5,405 bases of DNA, taken from NCBI GenBank assembly GCA_049511335.1, contig JBEKYD010000420.1:1-5405 (forward strand). The letters run 5' to 3'. The translations under genes and the position numbers were made by a program. The notes under the pieces were generated by a model. It ran no database searches, had not been told where the DNA came from, and saw only the letters and a program-made list of their open reading frames with translations. Shown in pieces: positions 1-5,405 of the stretch (its first letter is position 1; the number at the start of each line of letters is the position of its first letter). Source of the stretch: JBEKYD01 sp049511335 (GTDB lineage: Bacteria > Acidobacteriota > Terriglobia > Bryobacterales > Bryobacteraceae).

Positions 1-690
1 AAGGCCAGGTGCGGCAATCACCGCCGCCTTGATGCGGGGATCTTTGACCCAGTCCTTCGATAGTTGGGCCGCAACAATCGGATTGGCAAAGTCTCGCGTG
101 AAGCCAAGTTTGCACCCCGGTTCCTGCGGAACCTCGGCACAATGAGCGATCGAGCGTTTCACGTCGGGGATGCCGCCGAGCATTACCAGTGCAGTGTATC
201 CGCCGGCGGAAAAGCCGAACATACCGACGCGAAGTGAGTCAATGCGATTGTGTCCACGCCAAGTTTTAAGCAGGTAGTCGAGCACGAGCCGGATATGCCG
301 AGGCCGATCCACCATCCATCGTGAAGCCGGATAGCTTTCATCACGATAATTATCGCCGGTGTGGGTAACAGCGGCCACGACAAATCCGGCATCCGCGAGC
401 GCGAGCGCAGTATCGGCATGACTCTCCGAGGATCCGCCGTTACCATGCGAGGCCACGATGAGCGGTAGATGTTCGCCGTTAACCGGGCCGTCGAGCGCCA
501 GCGACTGTCCTGCCGGGTTGTCCCGTTGCTGCGAGATTCGCGCGGCGCTGGGATACCAAATGGAGACCTCGAGTGGCTTGTCCATCGCATCCGGAACTGT
601 AGCGCGCTCGAACCCTGCGGCACTGACCTGGCGGACGTCAGCGGGCGGAGCCGGGGCCCTCGAGCAGCCGGCGGCGAGCGCGACGCGCGT
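1..690 (-). CDS. Alpha/beta hydrolase, predicted dienelactone hydrolase type (partial, start unclear)
   Basis: The minus-strand frame with codons beginning at positions divisible by three reads as a serine hydrolase with the alpha/beta fold. Visible in order are a first strand (LEVSIWYPS, about 570-545), a strand ending in the oxyanion-hole segment SHGNGG (450-433), a second strand with VVAAVTHTGDN, a helix (RLVLDYLL) and the nucleophile elbow GFSAGG, with the Ser codon at 210-208. The acid and His of the triad should lie beyond the left edge. This order fits the predicted dienelactone hydrolase / PAF-acetylhydrolase-like group; the substrate cannot be told. Upstream, LAAGCS (678-661) resembles a lipobox followed by an Ala/Pro linker, suggesting an exported lipoprotein. 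However, the only in-frame ATG is at 585, inside the domain, and the only other usual start is TTG at 882. I placed the end at 690 because protein-like sequence reaches there. Family is fairly sure; the start is not. Confidence 0.8.
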
Positions 691-724
691 TCGCCGGTAA
701 CGAAAAAAGTGCGAGGTCCGGGCA

Positions 725-737
725 GGCCTAATTGGCC
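725..737. repeat. Short dyad GGCC-TAATT-GGCC in the intergenic region
   Basis: GGCC at 725-728 and 734-737 forms an inverted repeat around an AT-rich centre. It lies just downstream of the possible -10 box at 744-739, where an operator could sit. The arms are only four bases and the GC content is high, so chance is a real alternative. Confidence 0.2.
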
Positions 738-738
738 G

Positions 739-767
739 GTTATAAACGCTAAACCGTAGAATGACCT
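739..767 (-). promoter_or_regulatory. Possible promoter for the hydrolase gene
   Basis: On the minus strand TATAAC (744-739) matches five of six bases of the sigma-70 -10 box. Seventeen bases upstream lies AGGTCA (767-762), a weak three-of-six match to the -35 box. Transcription would begin near 732, leaving a short leader before the protein-like sequence at about 690. This is by eye only. A start site here would argue against the TTG at 882 as the translation start. Confidence 0.3.
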
Positions 768-942
768 GCCGCGGCAGCGTTAAGACCCGATATCGGCGGT
801 GATTTTGGTTGGCGACCGGGCAGTTTCCGAGCAGGACTGACGCAAAAGCAGCAACGCTTCGGTTACTGTCGTGGCCTCGCAAAGTCTCTTGAAAGGCTCA
901 CGGGCCGAAGGCTCCGGAGTCTTTATCGGGCTCCCCTCAAGC

Positions 943-948
943 GATAAT
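943..948 (+). promoter_or_regulatory. Possible -10 box directly before the secreted-protein start
   Basis: GATAAT matches five of six bases of the -10 consensus and ends five bases before the ATG at 954. Transcription from it would begin at or next to the start codon, giving a leaderless message. No Shine-Dalgarno-like purine run lies at normal spacing before the ATG; the nearest GGAG is near 916. The -35 region (TCTTTA, 920-925) is poor. Confidence 0.25.
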
Positions 949-953
949 CAAGC

Positions 954-1871
954 ATGCCGTTCCGAAACCCGATCCTGGCTGTCCTGGTCTTCCTTATATC
1001 CGCCGCTGGCGTCCCAGCCCAAACCGTGCCGGTGCCTGTCGGTCCGGTGCAACCGCCGGCCCTCACCGCACTCAACAACGCGTTCCGCGCGGCCTACGCC
1101 GATGCCAAGAGCCGCGTTCTGGCATCCTGCGGTCCGACTCTGATCGTCAACGGCGATAACTTCGCCCTGCTGCGCGACGGACGACGCGTCGAAGCCAACG
1201 TCGGGGCCCCGATCTACGACCCCATCAAGACCATCGCCCACATCCCGCTCGCGATTTACGTGACCCTTACGCCGGGCGACGGCGCCGTCGACGACGATCG
1301 CCTCAAGACCCTCGCGGGCCTGCGCGAACTCATCCCGGCCGCCGAGGCCAGCCTCGACACCGTAAAGCTCCCCGCCGCCACGCTCGCCCGCCAGAAGCAG
1401 ATCGTAGCCGCCTCCCTGGCTTTCCTCGACGATGTGGCCGGCAGGCGTCAGTTTGCGCGTTCCGTGCTGCTGGCGTTCACCCGTGGCATAGCTCCGCTTG
1501 TCATGGAGAATGTCACCGAGGCCACCCGTGCGCAGTTGGATGCCACCCACGCCCAGGTCTCAGCTTGGCGCCGCGACCTGAGCCCACAGGAATGGAACCA
1601 GTTACACGTCTTGATCATCGGCCCTCACATGCCGCGCGAGGACCTTGTAGTCACGCAGTACTTCCTTCGCCTACTACACGAGCCAAGAGAGGGCCACCGC
1701 GTCGTGTACGCCGAATCCCTTTGGGAGGAACCGCAGGCTCTCGATCTCCTCGGCACCCACTTGCTCGACGGCAGTGTCGGCGAGGCATTCTTTGGAGACT
1801 ACATGCGCATGCACCGCGACCTGCTGGGCGATGCCGCCAAACAGTACCTCCCTCGCCTGCTGCCGAAATAG
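954..1871 (+). CDS. Exported protein of unknown function, 305 residues
   Basis: I do not recognise a named family. The product begins with a clear signal peptide: Arg4, a hydrophobic core ILAVLVFLISAA (7-18) and a probable signal peptidase I site after Ala22 (VPA/Q). The mature protein opens with a Pro/Val-rich linker (24-36). It has no further membrane segment and a single cysteine (Cys59), so it is probably a soluble periplasmic or secreted protein. The middle (115-205) looks mainly helical. The C-terminal third is the most distinctive part: a hydrophobic strand-like LHVLIIGPHMPRED (217-230), then TQYFLRLL (234-241), RVVYAES (249-255), LLGTHLLDGSVGEAFFGD (265-282) and MHRDLLGDAAKQYL (286-299). 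From memory, similar uncharacterised exported proteins occur in other bacteria. The ATG at 954 is chosen because it gives the complete signal peptide. The gene faces the 171-residue exported protein gene tail to tail and diverges from the hydrolase, so it is probably transcribed alone. Confidence 0.85.
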   Translation: MPFRNPILAVLVFLISAAGVPAQTVPVPVGPVQPPALTALNNAFRAAYADAKSRVLASCGPTLIVNGDNFALLRDGRRVEANVGAPIYDPIKTIAHIPLAIYVTLTPGDGAVDDDRLKTLAGLRELIPAAEASLDTVKLPAATLARQKQIVAASLAFLDDVAGRRQFARSVLLAFTRGIAPLVMENVTEATRAQLDATHAQVSAWRRDLSPQEWNQLHVLIIGPHMPREDLVVTQYFLRLLHEPREGHRVVYAESLWEEPQALDLLGTHLLDGSVGEAFFGDYMRMHRDLLGDAAKQYLPRLLPK

Positions 1872-1886
1872 GTGTGTGGGTCACCT
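1870..1886 (+). terminator. Weak hairpin at the end of the 305-residue gene
   Basis: AGGTG (1870-1874) pairs with CACCT (1882-1886) around a seven-base loop, starting inside the stop codon. There is no following T run, so this is at best a weak terminator. It lies in the 62-base convergent gap, where both genes must stop. Confidence 0.2.
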
Positions 1887-1933
1887 GAATTTATACCTGA
1901 GCACCAACGCCGCATTCAGTCCGGATCGCCTGG

Positions 1934-2449
1934 CTATCTCACCGTCGTGACCGCGGGCTCGGGGCCGGATGGCGACACGGCCCGAAAATCGGTCGTCAAG
2001 GTGTGGGTGGTGCCTCCCGTGCTGTCAACGATCTCAAGCGAGGGGAAAATGTTACAGACATTGCCAACCGGGATGACCGTAGGTCCCGCAGTCGCGAGGA
2101 CTGACTCCGTGACTACCACGGCACGGATCTCGGTCCGGGCGTTGGGCGGCCCGTACGACAGCGGGGTGGCGGCGGTGCCTGGCGCGATCGTTACTTTCAA
2201 CGACCCCAGCGAGGTGCCCGACGTATTGTAAAGTTCGAGGGTCGCCTGACACGATGCGGAGGTGGCACTGGTACTGGCTTCCTGGAGGTTGAACACATTG
2301 AGCTGGGCGGTCTCGGTAGTGGCCAGTCCCACGATTCCCGAGGTCACGGTGGACTGAAAGGTGGTAGTGGTTTGGGCCTGCGCGAGAAACTGCGAGCCGA
2401 AGAGAACGGCTCCGGCAAACGCGATCCTGTGGAATGCATAACGTGACAT
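1934..2449 (-). CDS. Small exported Thr/Ser-rich protein, 171 residues
   Basis: The product starts with a signal peptide (Arg3 to Arg8, hydrophobic core IAFAGAVLFGSQFLA at 9-23) and a probable cleavage site after Ala25 (AQA/Q). The mature part is about 146 residues, rich in Thr, Ser, Ala and Val, with alternating beta-type stretches such as TAQLNVFNL (47-55) and TLELYNTSG (70-78). It has exactly two cysteines (Cys67 and Cys132), which could form a disulfide in the periplasm. I recall similar short exported proteins in acidobacterial genomes, without known function. The start at 2449 rather than the upstream in-frame start at 2605 is supported by the complete signal peptide and by GGGAG seven bases before the ATG; the 52 extra residues from 2605 have no signal-like character. 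The kinase is upstream on the same strand but 402 bases away. A surface or adhesion-like role would be speculation. Confidence 0.85.
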   Translation of the reverse strand: MSRYAFHRIAFAGAVLFGSQFLAQAQTTTTFQSTVTSGIVGLATTETAQLNVFNLQEASTSATSASCQATLELYNTSGTSLGSLKVTIAPGTAATPLSYGPPNARTEIRAVVVTESVLATAGPTVIPVGNVCNIFPSLEIVDSTGGTTHTLTTDFRAVSPSGPEPAVTTVR

Positions 2450-2456
2450 AAGTGGA

Positions 2457-2461
2457 CTCCC
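2457..2461 (-). promoter_or_regulatory. Ribosome binding site GGGAG
   Basis: On the minus strand GGGAG lies seven bases before the ATG at 2449, a good Shine-Dalgarno match and spacing. It decides the start of the 171-residue protein in favour of 2449. Confidence 0.65.
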
Positions 2462-2521
2462 GGCTACGATACTAAACCTAAAAGAGGCGTTCGGCATCGG
2501 GGGAACGCTGTAAACTCCGTT

Positions 2522-2537
2522 AAAAGTCGAAAAGTCG
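2522..2537 (-). repeat. Tandem 8-base repeat upstream of the small secreted-protein gene
   Basis: AAAAGTCG occurs twice without a gap at 2522-2529 and 2530-2537 (CGACTTTT twice on the gene strand). It ends 73 bases before the ATG at 2449, where an activator site or UP-like element could lie. No regulator can be assigned from the sequence. Confidence 0.45.
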
Positions 2538-2658
2538 CGATTCCTGTGTGAGCCACTTTTTCCAGCACTTATGCGACCAGCTAACGCCAGCATCTCCGCT
2601 GTCATGCGACCTTTGTTAGGAATGTAAATTCAGTGCACCGGGGAGAGCGTTTGAGGAG

Positions 2659-2676
2659 CGATATCCGTAAATATCG
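2659..2676. repeat. Inverted repeat CGATAT-(6)-ATATCG
   Basis: CGATAT at 2659-2664 pairs exactly with ATATCG at 2671-2676 around a six-base loop. With two unpaired bases on the right side, AGC (2657-2659) and GCT (2680-2682) could partly extend it. It lies far from either gene end (210 bases before the small gene start, 175 after the kinase stop). It could be an operator, an RNA hairpin or chance. Confidence 0.3.
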
Positions 2677-2803
2677 GTAGCTATTCGAGGCGAGAAGTTC
2701 CGCCACGGTCGCGTTCGCTGGCCCGGCGATCTGGTCAGGCCTCATCTCCCATAAGCGGTCTGGCTCGCGTCGACCAATCTCACTTTCCGGCTTGTGCGTT
2801 AGT

Positions 2804-2821
2804 CAGAACTGGGGCGTTCTG
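2804..2821 (-). terminator. Possible terminator hairpin after the kinase gene
   Basis: CAGAAC (2804-2809) and GTTCTG (2816-2821) form a perfect six-base stem with a six-base loop, beginning 30 bases downstream of the kinase stop on the minus strand. No T run follows on the minus strand, so it is not a typical intrinsic terminator. Confidence 0.3.
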
Positions 2822-2851
2822 CTGCCGTAGGACAACCCAACTATATGTCCC

Positions 2852-5401
2852 TCACCTCGTCGAAAAATGTCTAGCTCCCTCGCCAGCCACCGCCGGAATC
2901 AGTACCCGCCCGCCCAGCGACGTGCGGAAGGCCCACGCCGCGGCGGCCAACACCACGGCAACCAGTACCACCGAACTCTGTCCATACCAGGCTGTGAAAT
3001 CCTTGGTAAAGAACATCTCGATTGGCGTGTCGATCAGGAACGACAGACACATGGTTGCGAACAGGCCGAAACGGAGCATCACCACAACTAGCGTGGTCCA
3101 AATCGCCAATAGGAACAGAGGTGTGTACCAGGGGCCCTGTCCAGCCCAGCGCATCCCCACAAAGATGAGGACGAAGACCAGCCCGGCCAACCACTGTTTG
3201 CGGAGAACGGCTCGAAGAACAAACAGAATCAGGAAGAAGAACAACGCGCCGCCTAGTGCGGCATCCAGGTGCGCGGCCAGCATGTAGGCCCAGAACCGCG
3301 CACCGTTCAGATTGGTCGTGACGAACGTCATTTGAGGCCCGGAGTCGTGCCACAGATTGACGAAGAAATAGGTTTGAAAGAGCAGCAGGTACACCAGGCC
3401 CAGCAGGATCCCAAAGAGAACGTCGCGGCCCACCAGCGGGTCGCGCCACCGGCCCGCCAGCACTCGGGTCCACGTCACCAGATTCTGGGGCCAGTAGCGG
3501 CGCACCCATGGCTCCAGGGCCAGATAGAAAATCCAATAGCGGATGCCCGTGTAGGCGGCGTCGGAAAGGGCCGCCGTGAAGAGGTCCTGTTCCTGTGCAC
3601 CTGCGACGTGGTGAGCGCTCAGCAGCCACTTCAGAAGCGAAACCGACGCCATGAAGATTCCCAGCCTCGTCGCGCCGTGCATATCGCCCCGCCCGGCTCT
3701 CCAATTGAAATGCGCGAGCCAGACTCCCACCGCCATGATCAGCACGGAGAGCAGCCCGTTGGCAACGTTGGCTGCCTGGCGTCCTGGAGTGAGCGAATTC
3801 CCCGCCACCCGCGTTGGCCTGGTGGATGGCCACACAATTTCGAAATGTACCGGGCGTCCGTGGAACGCCGCCGCCTCCACGCGAATTGGCAGATTCGGAT
3901 TGCCGGGATACCGGCCGGTCCAAGCAGCGCGCACGTCGGTTGCCGCCAGAGGCGTCCACTGTGGTTCGTCCGGCTTGAATTGCGCCAGGTCGAAGCGCGC
4001 GGCGGCGAACAGCGGAGTCCAATCCGGCGCGGGATAGGCCGCCGGTTTTTCCATTTGGGGAGGCACGGCGTCGAAGCCTCTCAAACGCCCGCTGGTGTCG
4101 AGCGATAGCTGCACCATGCCGCCAATGTTGGCGACCGGGTCGCTGCTAGTCACCCGGCCGAAATTGGAATAACGTTGCGAAACCAATGGCGCGGGGCTCT
4201 GCCGGTAGGTAAACTGAAGCGGGGAGGGAAGCTTAGCCAGCACGCTGCGCCACTCCGCCGGTCCGGACGCTTTTGCGCCGCGCACAGGCGCGCCGTTGTA
4301 GTAGAACCCCGCCTGCGTATCGGCCGACGGATCTGTGTAGCCCAAGCTGCGCACGATTTCCCGAGCCTTGACGTTCAGCGCTTCCGGCGGATTATCGAGG
4401 GGAGTGTACGCCGCCATCTGAAACTTTGGCGGGAGAATGCAAGCGGCGATCAAGCCTACGATGACTCCGGCCAGCGTCGGGATGGCTACTTTGGGCGGCA
4501 GGCCGTCGGTGGAACCCGACGCGGCAACCACCTCGGGCGAAGGCGTTTCGCCTGCCGCCAGCGCCGCGGCCAGCGGATCGCCGCCTGGCAGCGAAGCAGC
4601 CAGAGCCATGGCCGATGCCGGGCGCAGCTTCGGGTCGGGCTCGAGACAGCGGAGGATGGCCCGCTCCACCGCCGGATCAATGTCCGACGCCAGTTGGGAG
4701 GGATTGGTCACGCCTGCCGAACTGCGCCGCAGCTCCAAAATTTCCGCCATCGTATCCGCTCGATGCGCGGGCTTGCCGGTGAACATCTCATAGAACACCA
4801 GACCCAGCGCGTACAGATCGCTCTGCGCGGACACCTCGCGGCCTTCCAGTTGTTCAGGAGCCATGTACGCCGGCGTGCCGCTGCGCGCCTCCGCTCCTTC
4901 CAGTTGAGTGGCGACGGCCGCCAACCCGAAATCCATGATGTGCAGCTCACCACGACCGTCGATCATTACGTTGGCGGGTTTCAGATCGCGATGCAGCACT
5001 CCCTGCTTGTGCGCCGCCGCCAGTCCCGCACACATCTTGCGGGCGAATTCGGTGGCTTTATCCGCCGGAAGACGCCCGATGCGGCGCAGCAGGCTGTCCA
5101 GGTCCTCGCCATCGATGTACTCCATCGAAAGGTACGGCTGGCCTTCCACCTCGCCGATATCGTAGACCCGGCAAACGTTGATGTGCGTGATCTGGCGGGC
5201 GATGCGCACTTCGTCGTAGAAGCGCGTCAGCAGGCTCAACTTGCCGGCGGCGGTTTCGGACAGAAACTTGAGCGCCACCGGCTGGCCTAGCCTCGATTTC
5301 CACGCGTAATAATTCAGTAACGGGAATGGCGTGTTGAGCTGTTGAGCGATGACGTCACGACTCAGGCAAATTGAATGATCAGCTTCTTGCCGCCGAACCA
5401 A
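2852..5401 (-). CDS. Transmembrane Ser/Thr protein kinase, glycine loop missing (5' end uncertain)
   Basis: Residue numbers count from the in-frame TTG at 5401; the frame stays open to the window edge. An N-terminal Hanks-type kinase domain spans about 31-270: Lys45 in VALK, alpha-C Glu64, HRDLKPAN (137-144, an RD kinase with catalytic Asp139), DFG (157-159), GTPAYMAPE (175-183), Asp195 and Arg260. The usual GxGxxG ATP loop, expected just before Tyr31, is absent; residues 1-30 resemble nothing in the family. After an Ala/Pro-rich linker comes a membrane helix (306-324), a region of about 220 residues probably outside the membrane (325-545), then some eight or nine membrane segments (about 546-564, 577-595, 608-628, 659-684, 703-729, 737-751, 758-777, 806-825). 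This suggests a cytoplasmic kinase coupled to a sensing or anchoring membrane part, a layout I recall from acidobacterial kinases. Ligand and targets are unknown. Either the gene is 5'-damaged or joined to foreign DNA, or the protein is an atypical kinase. Confidence 0.9.
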   Translation of the reverse strand: MVRRQEADHSICLSRDVIAQQLNTPFPLLNYYAWKSRLGQPVALKFLSETAAGKLSLLTRFYDEVRIARQITHINVCRVYDIGEVEGQPYLSMEYIDGEDLDSLLRRIGRLPADKATEFARKMCAGLAAAHKQGVLHRDLKPANVMIDGRGELHIMDFGLAAVATQLEGAEARSGTPAYMAPEQLEGREVSAQSDLYALGLVFYEMFTGKPAHRADTMAEILELRRSSAGVTNPSQLASDIDPAVERAILRCLEPDPKLRPASAMALAASLPGGDPLAAALAAGETPSPEVVAASGSTDGLPPKVAIPTLAGVIVGLIAACILPPKFQMAAYTPLDNPPEALNVKAREIVRSLGYTDPSADTQAGFYYNGAPVRGAKASGPAEWRSVLAKLPSPLQFTYRQSPAPLVSQRYSNFGRVTSSDPVANIGGMVQLSLDTSGRLRGFDAVPPQMEKPAAYPAPDWTPLFAAARFDLAQFKPDEPQWTPLAATDVRAAWTGRYPGNPNLPIRVEAAAFHGRPVHFEIVWPSTRPTRVAGNSLTPGRQAANVANGLLSVLIMAVGVWLAHFNWRAGRGDMHGATRLGIFMASVSLLKWLLSAHHVAGAQEQDLFTAALSDAAYTGIRYWIFYLALEPWVRRYWPQNLVTWTRVLAGRWRDPLVGRDVLFGILLGLVYLLLFQTYFFVNLWHDSGPQMTFVTTNLNGARFWAYMLAAHLDAALGGALFFFLILFVLRAVLRKQWLAGLVFVLIFVGMRWAGQGPWYTPLFLLAIWTTLVVVMLRFGLFATMCLSFLIDTPIEMFFTKDFTAWYGQSSVVLVAVVLAAAAWAFRTSLGGRVLIPAVAGEGARHFSTR
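5332..5347. repeat. Tandem 8-base duplication near the kinase 5' end
   Basis: TGTTGAGC is repeated directly at 5332-5339 and 5340-5347. It lies in the stretch that replaces the expected glycine loop, about 20 bases from the point where kinase similarity begins. It could be a slippage product, a scar of insertion or excision, or chance. Confidence 0.45.
5350..5357. repeat. Palindrome TGACGTCA
   Basis: A perfect 8-base palindrome directly beside the tandem duplication at 5332-5347. Palindromes of this length arise by chance at moderate rates; it is noted because of its place next to the suspected junction. Confidence 0.3.
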
Positions 5402-5405
5402 GGCA

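Larger units (their letters stand above)
691..953. other. Divergent intergenic region
   Basis: About 260 bases separate the leftward hydrolase from the rightward secreted-protein gene. I see no RNA gene or convincing small coding sequence here. The minus-strand hydrolase frame stays open up to the stop at 900-898, but the translation beyond about 690 looks random. The region holds promoter-like sequences on both strands and AT-richer patches near 704-709 (a run of six A) and 739-755. Confidence 0.5.
2450..2851. other. Gene-free region of about 400 bases
   Basis: No frame in this stretch gives a convincing protein and no tRNA-like fold is seen. It is visibly less GC-rich than the genes beside it. 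It holds the ribosome binding site and tandem repeat of the small secreted-protein gene, an inverted repeat at 2659-2676 and a hairpin at 2804-2821. The size would allow a small RNA, but nothing specific supports one. Confidence 0.5.

Noticed and set aside
183..623. Minus-strand open frame of 146 codons starting at GTG 623
   Set aside because: It overlaps the hydrolase in another frame; the hydrolase frame shows the oxyanion and GFSAGG motifs, while this product is Arg/Ser-rich and resembles no protein.
948..1550. Minus-strand open frame of 200 codons opposite the 305-residue gene
   Set aside because: Antisense shadow in high-GC DNA; the plus frame has a signal peptide and protein-like composition.
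1872..2231. Plus-strand open frame of 119 codons
   Set aside because: It lies opposite the small secreted-protein gene, which has a signal peptide and a ribosome binding site; no signal supports the plus frame.
2450..2605. N-terminal extension of the small secreted protein to 2605
   Set aside because: It would bury the signal peptide internally, and GGGAG at proper spacing marks 2449 as the start.
2871..4022. Minus-strand open frame of 383 codons inside the kinase gene
   Set aside because: Same-strand shadow of the kinase C-terminal half; Arg/Gly/Ala-rich and lacking the membrane helices of the true frame.
3269..4108. Plus-strand open frame of 279 codons
   Set aside because: Antisense to the kinase periplasmic and membrane region, with no recognisable domain or start signal.
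4175..5290. Plus-strand open frame of 371 codons opposite the kinase domain
   Set aside because: Its Arg/Gln/His-rich composition is typical of an antisense GC frame; the opposite strand carries unmistakable kinase motifs.
5282..5401. Residues 1-40 of the kinase frame read as an IS3/IS66 OrfA-like helix-turn-helix (YYAWKSRL resembles the YYWRRRL ending of such proteins)
   Set aside because: The resemblance is short, and the same residues fit the kinase second strand (YYAW...VALK) in register with the rest of the domain.
2852..5401. A new multi-gene defence or signalling operon with the kinase and small secreted protein
   Set aside because: The 402-base gap, the separate ribosome binding site and the lack of any nuclease, helicase or effector domain give no support.

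Overview
The window looks like chromosomal DNA of a GC-rich Gram-negative bacterium, most probably an acidobacterium of the Solibacter/Bryobacter type. This rests on three things recalled from the families, not searched: a Ser/Thr kinase with a periplasmic region and a C-terminal block of membrane helices, a short Thr/Ser-rich secreted protein, and a larger secreted protein of unknown function. No rRNA, tRNA, CRISPR array or complete mobile element is visible.

Layout. (1) Positions 1 to about 690, minus strand: the N-terminal part of an exported-looking alpha/beta hydrolase of the dienelactone-hydrolase-like type. It runs off the left edge and has no ordinary start codon where its N-terminus should be. 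(2) About 691-953: a divergent intergenic region with promoter-like sequences on both strands. (3) 954-1871, plus strand: an exported 305-residue protein of unknown function. (4) 1872-1933: a 62-base convergent gap. (5) 1934-2449, minus strand: a 171-residue exported protein with a clear ribosome binding site. (6) 2450-2851: about 400 bases with no gene, holding an upstream tandem repeat and two small hairpins. (7) 2852 to the right edge, minus strand: a large transmembrane Ser/Thr protein kinase.

The most notable point is the 5' end of the kinase. Catalytic Lys, alpha-C Glu, HRD, DFG and APE are all present. The glycine-rich ATP-binding loop that should directly precede residue 31 is missing in every frame. 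It is replaced by about 90 bases of lower-GC DNA that does not look like kinase coding sequence and contains an 8-base tandem duplication and an 8-base palindrome. This suggests a rearrangement junction, an insertion end or an assembly join near position 5312.

The genes do not form an obvious pathway. The kinase and the small secreted protein share a strand but are 402 bases apart, so they are probably transcribed separately. Three of the four products are predicted to be exported and the fourth spans the inner membrane, so the window is biased towards cell-envelope functions. I see no convincing new multi-gene system.
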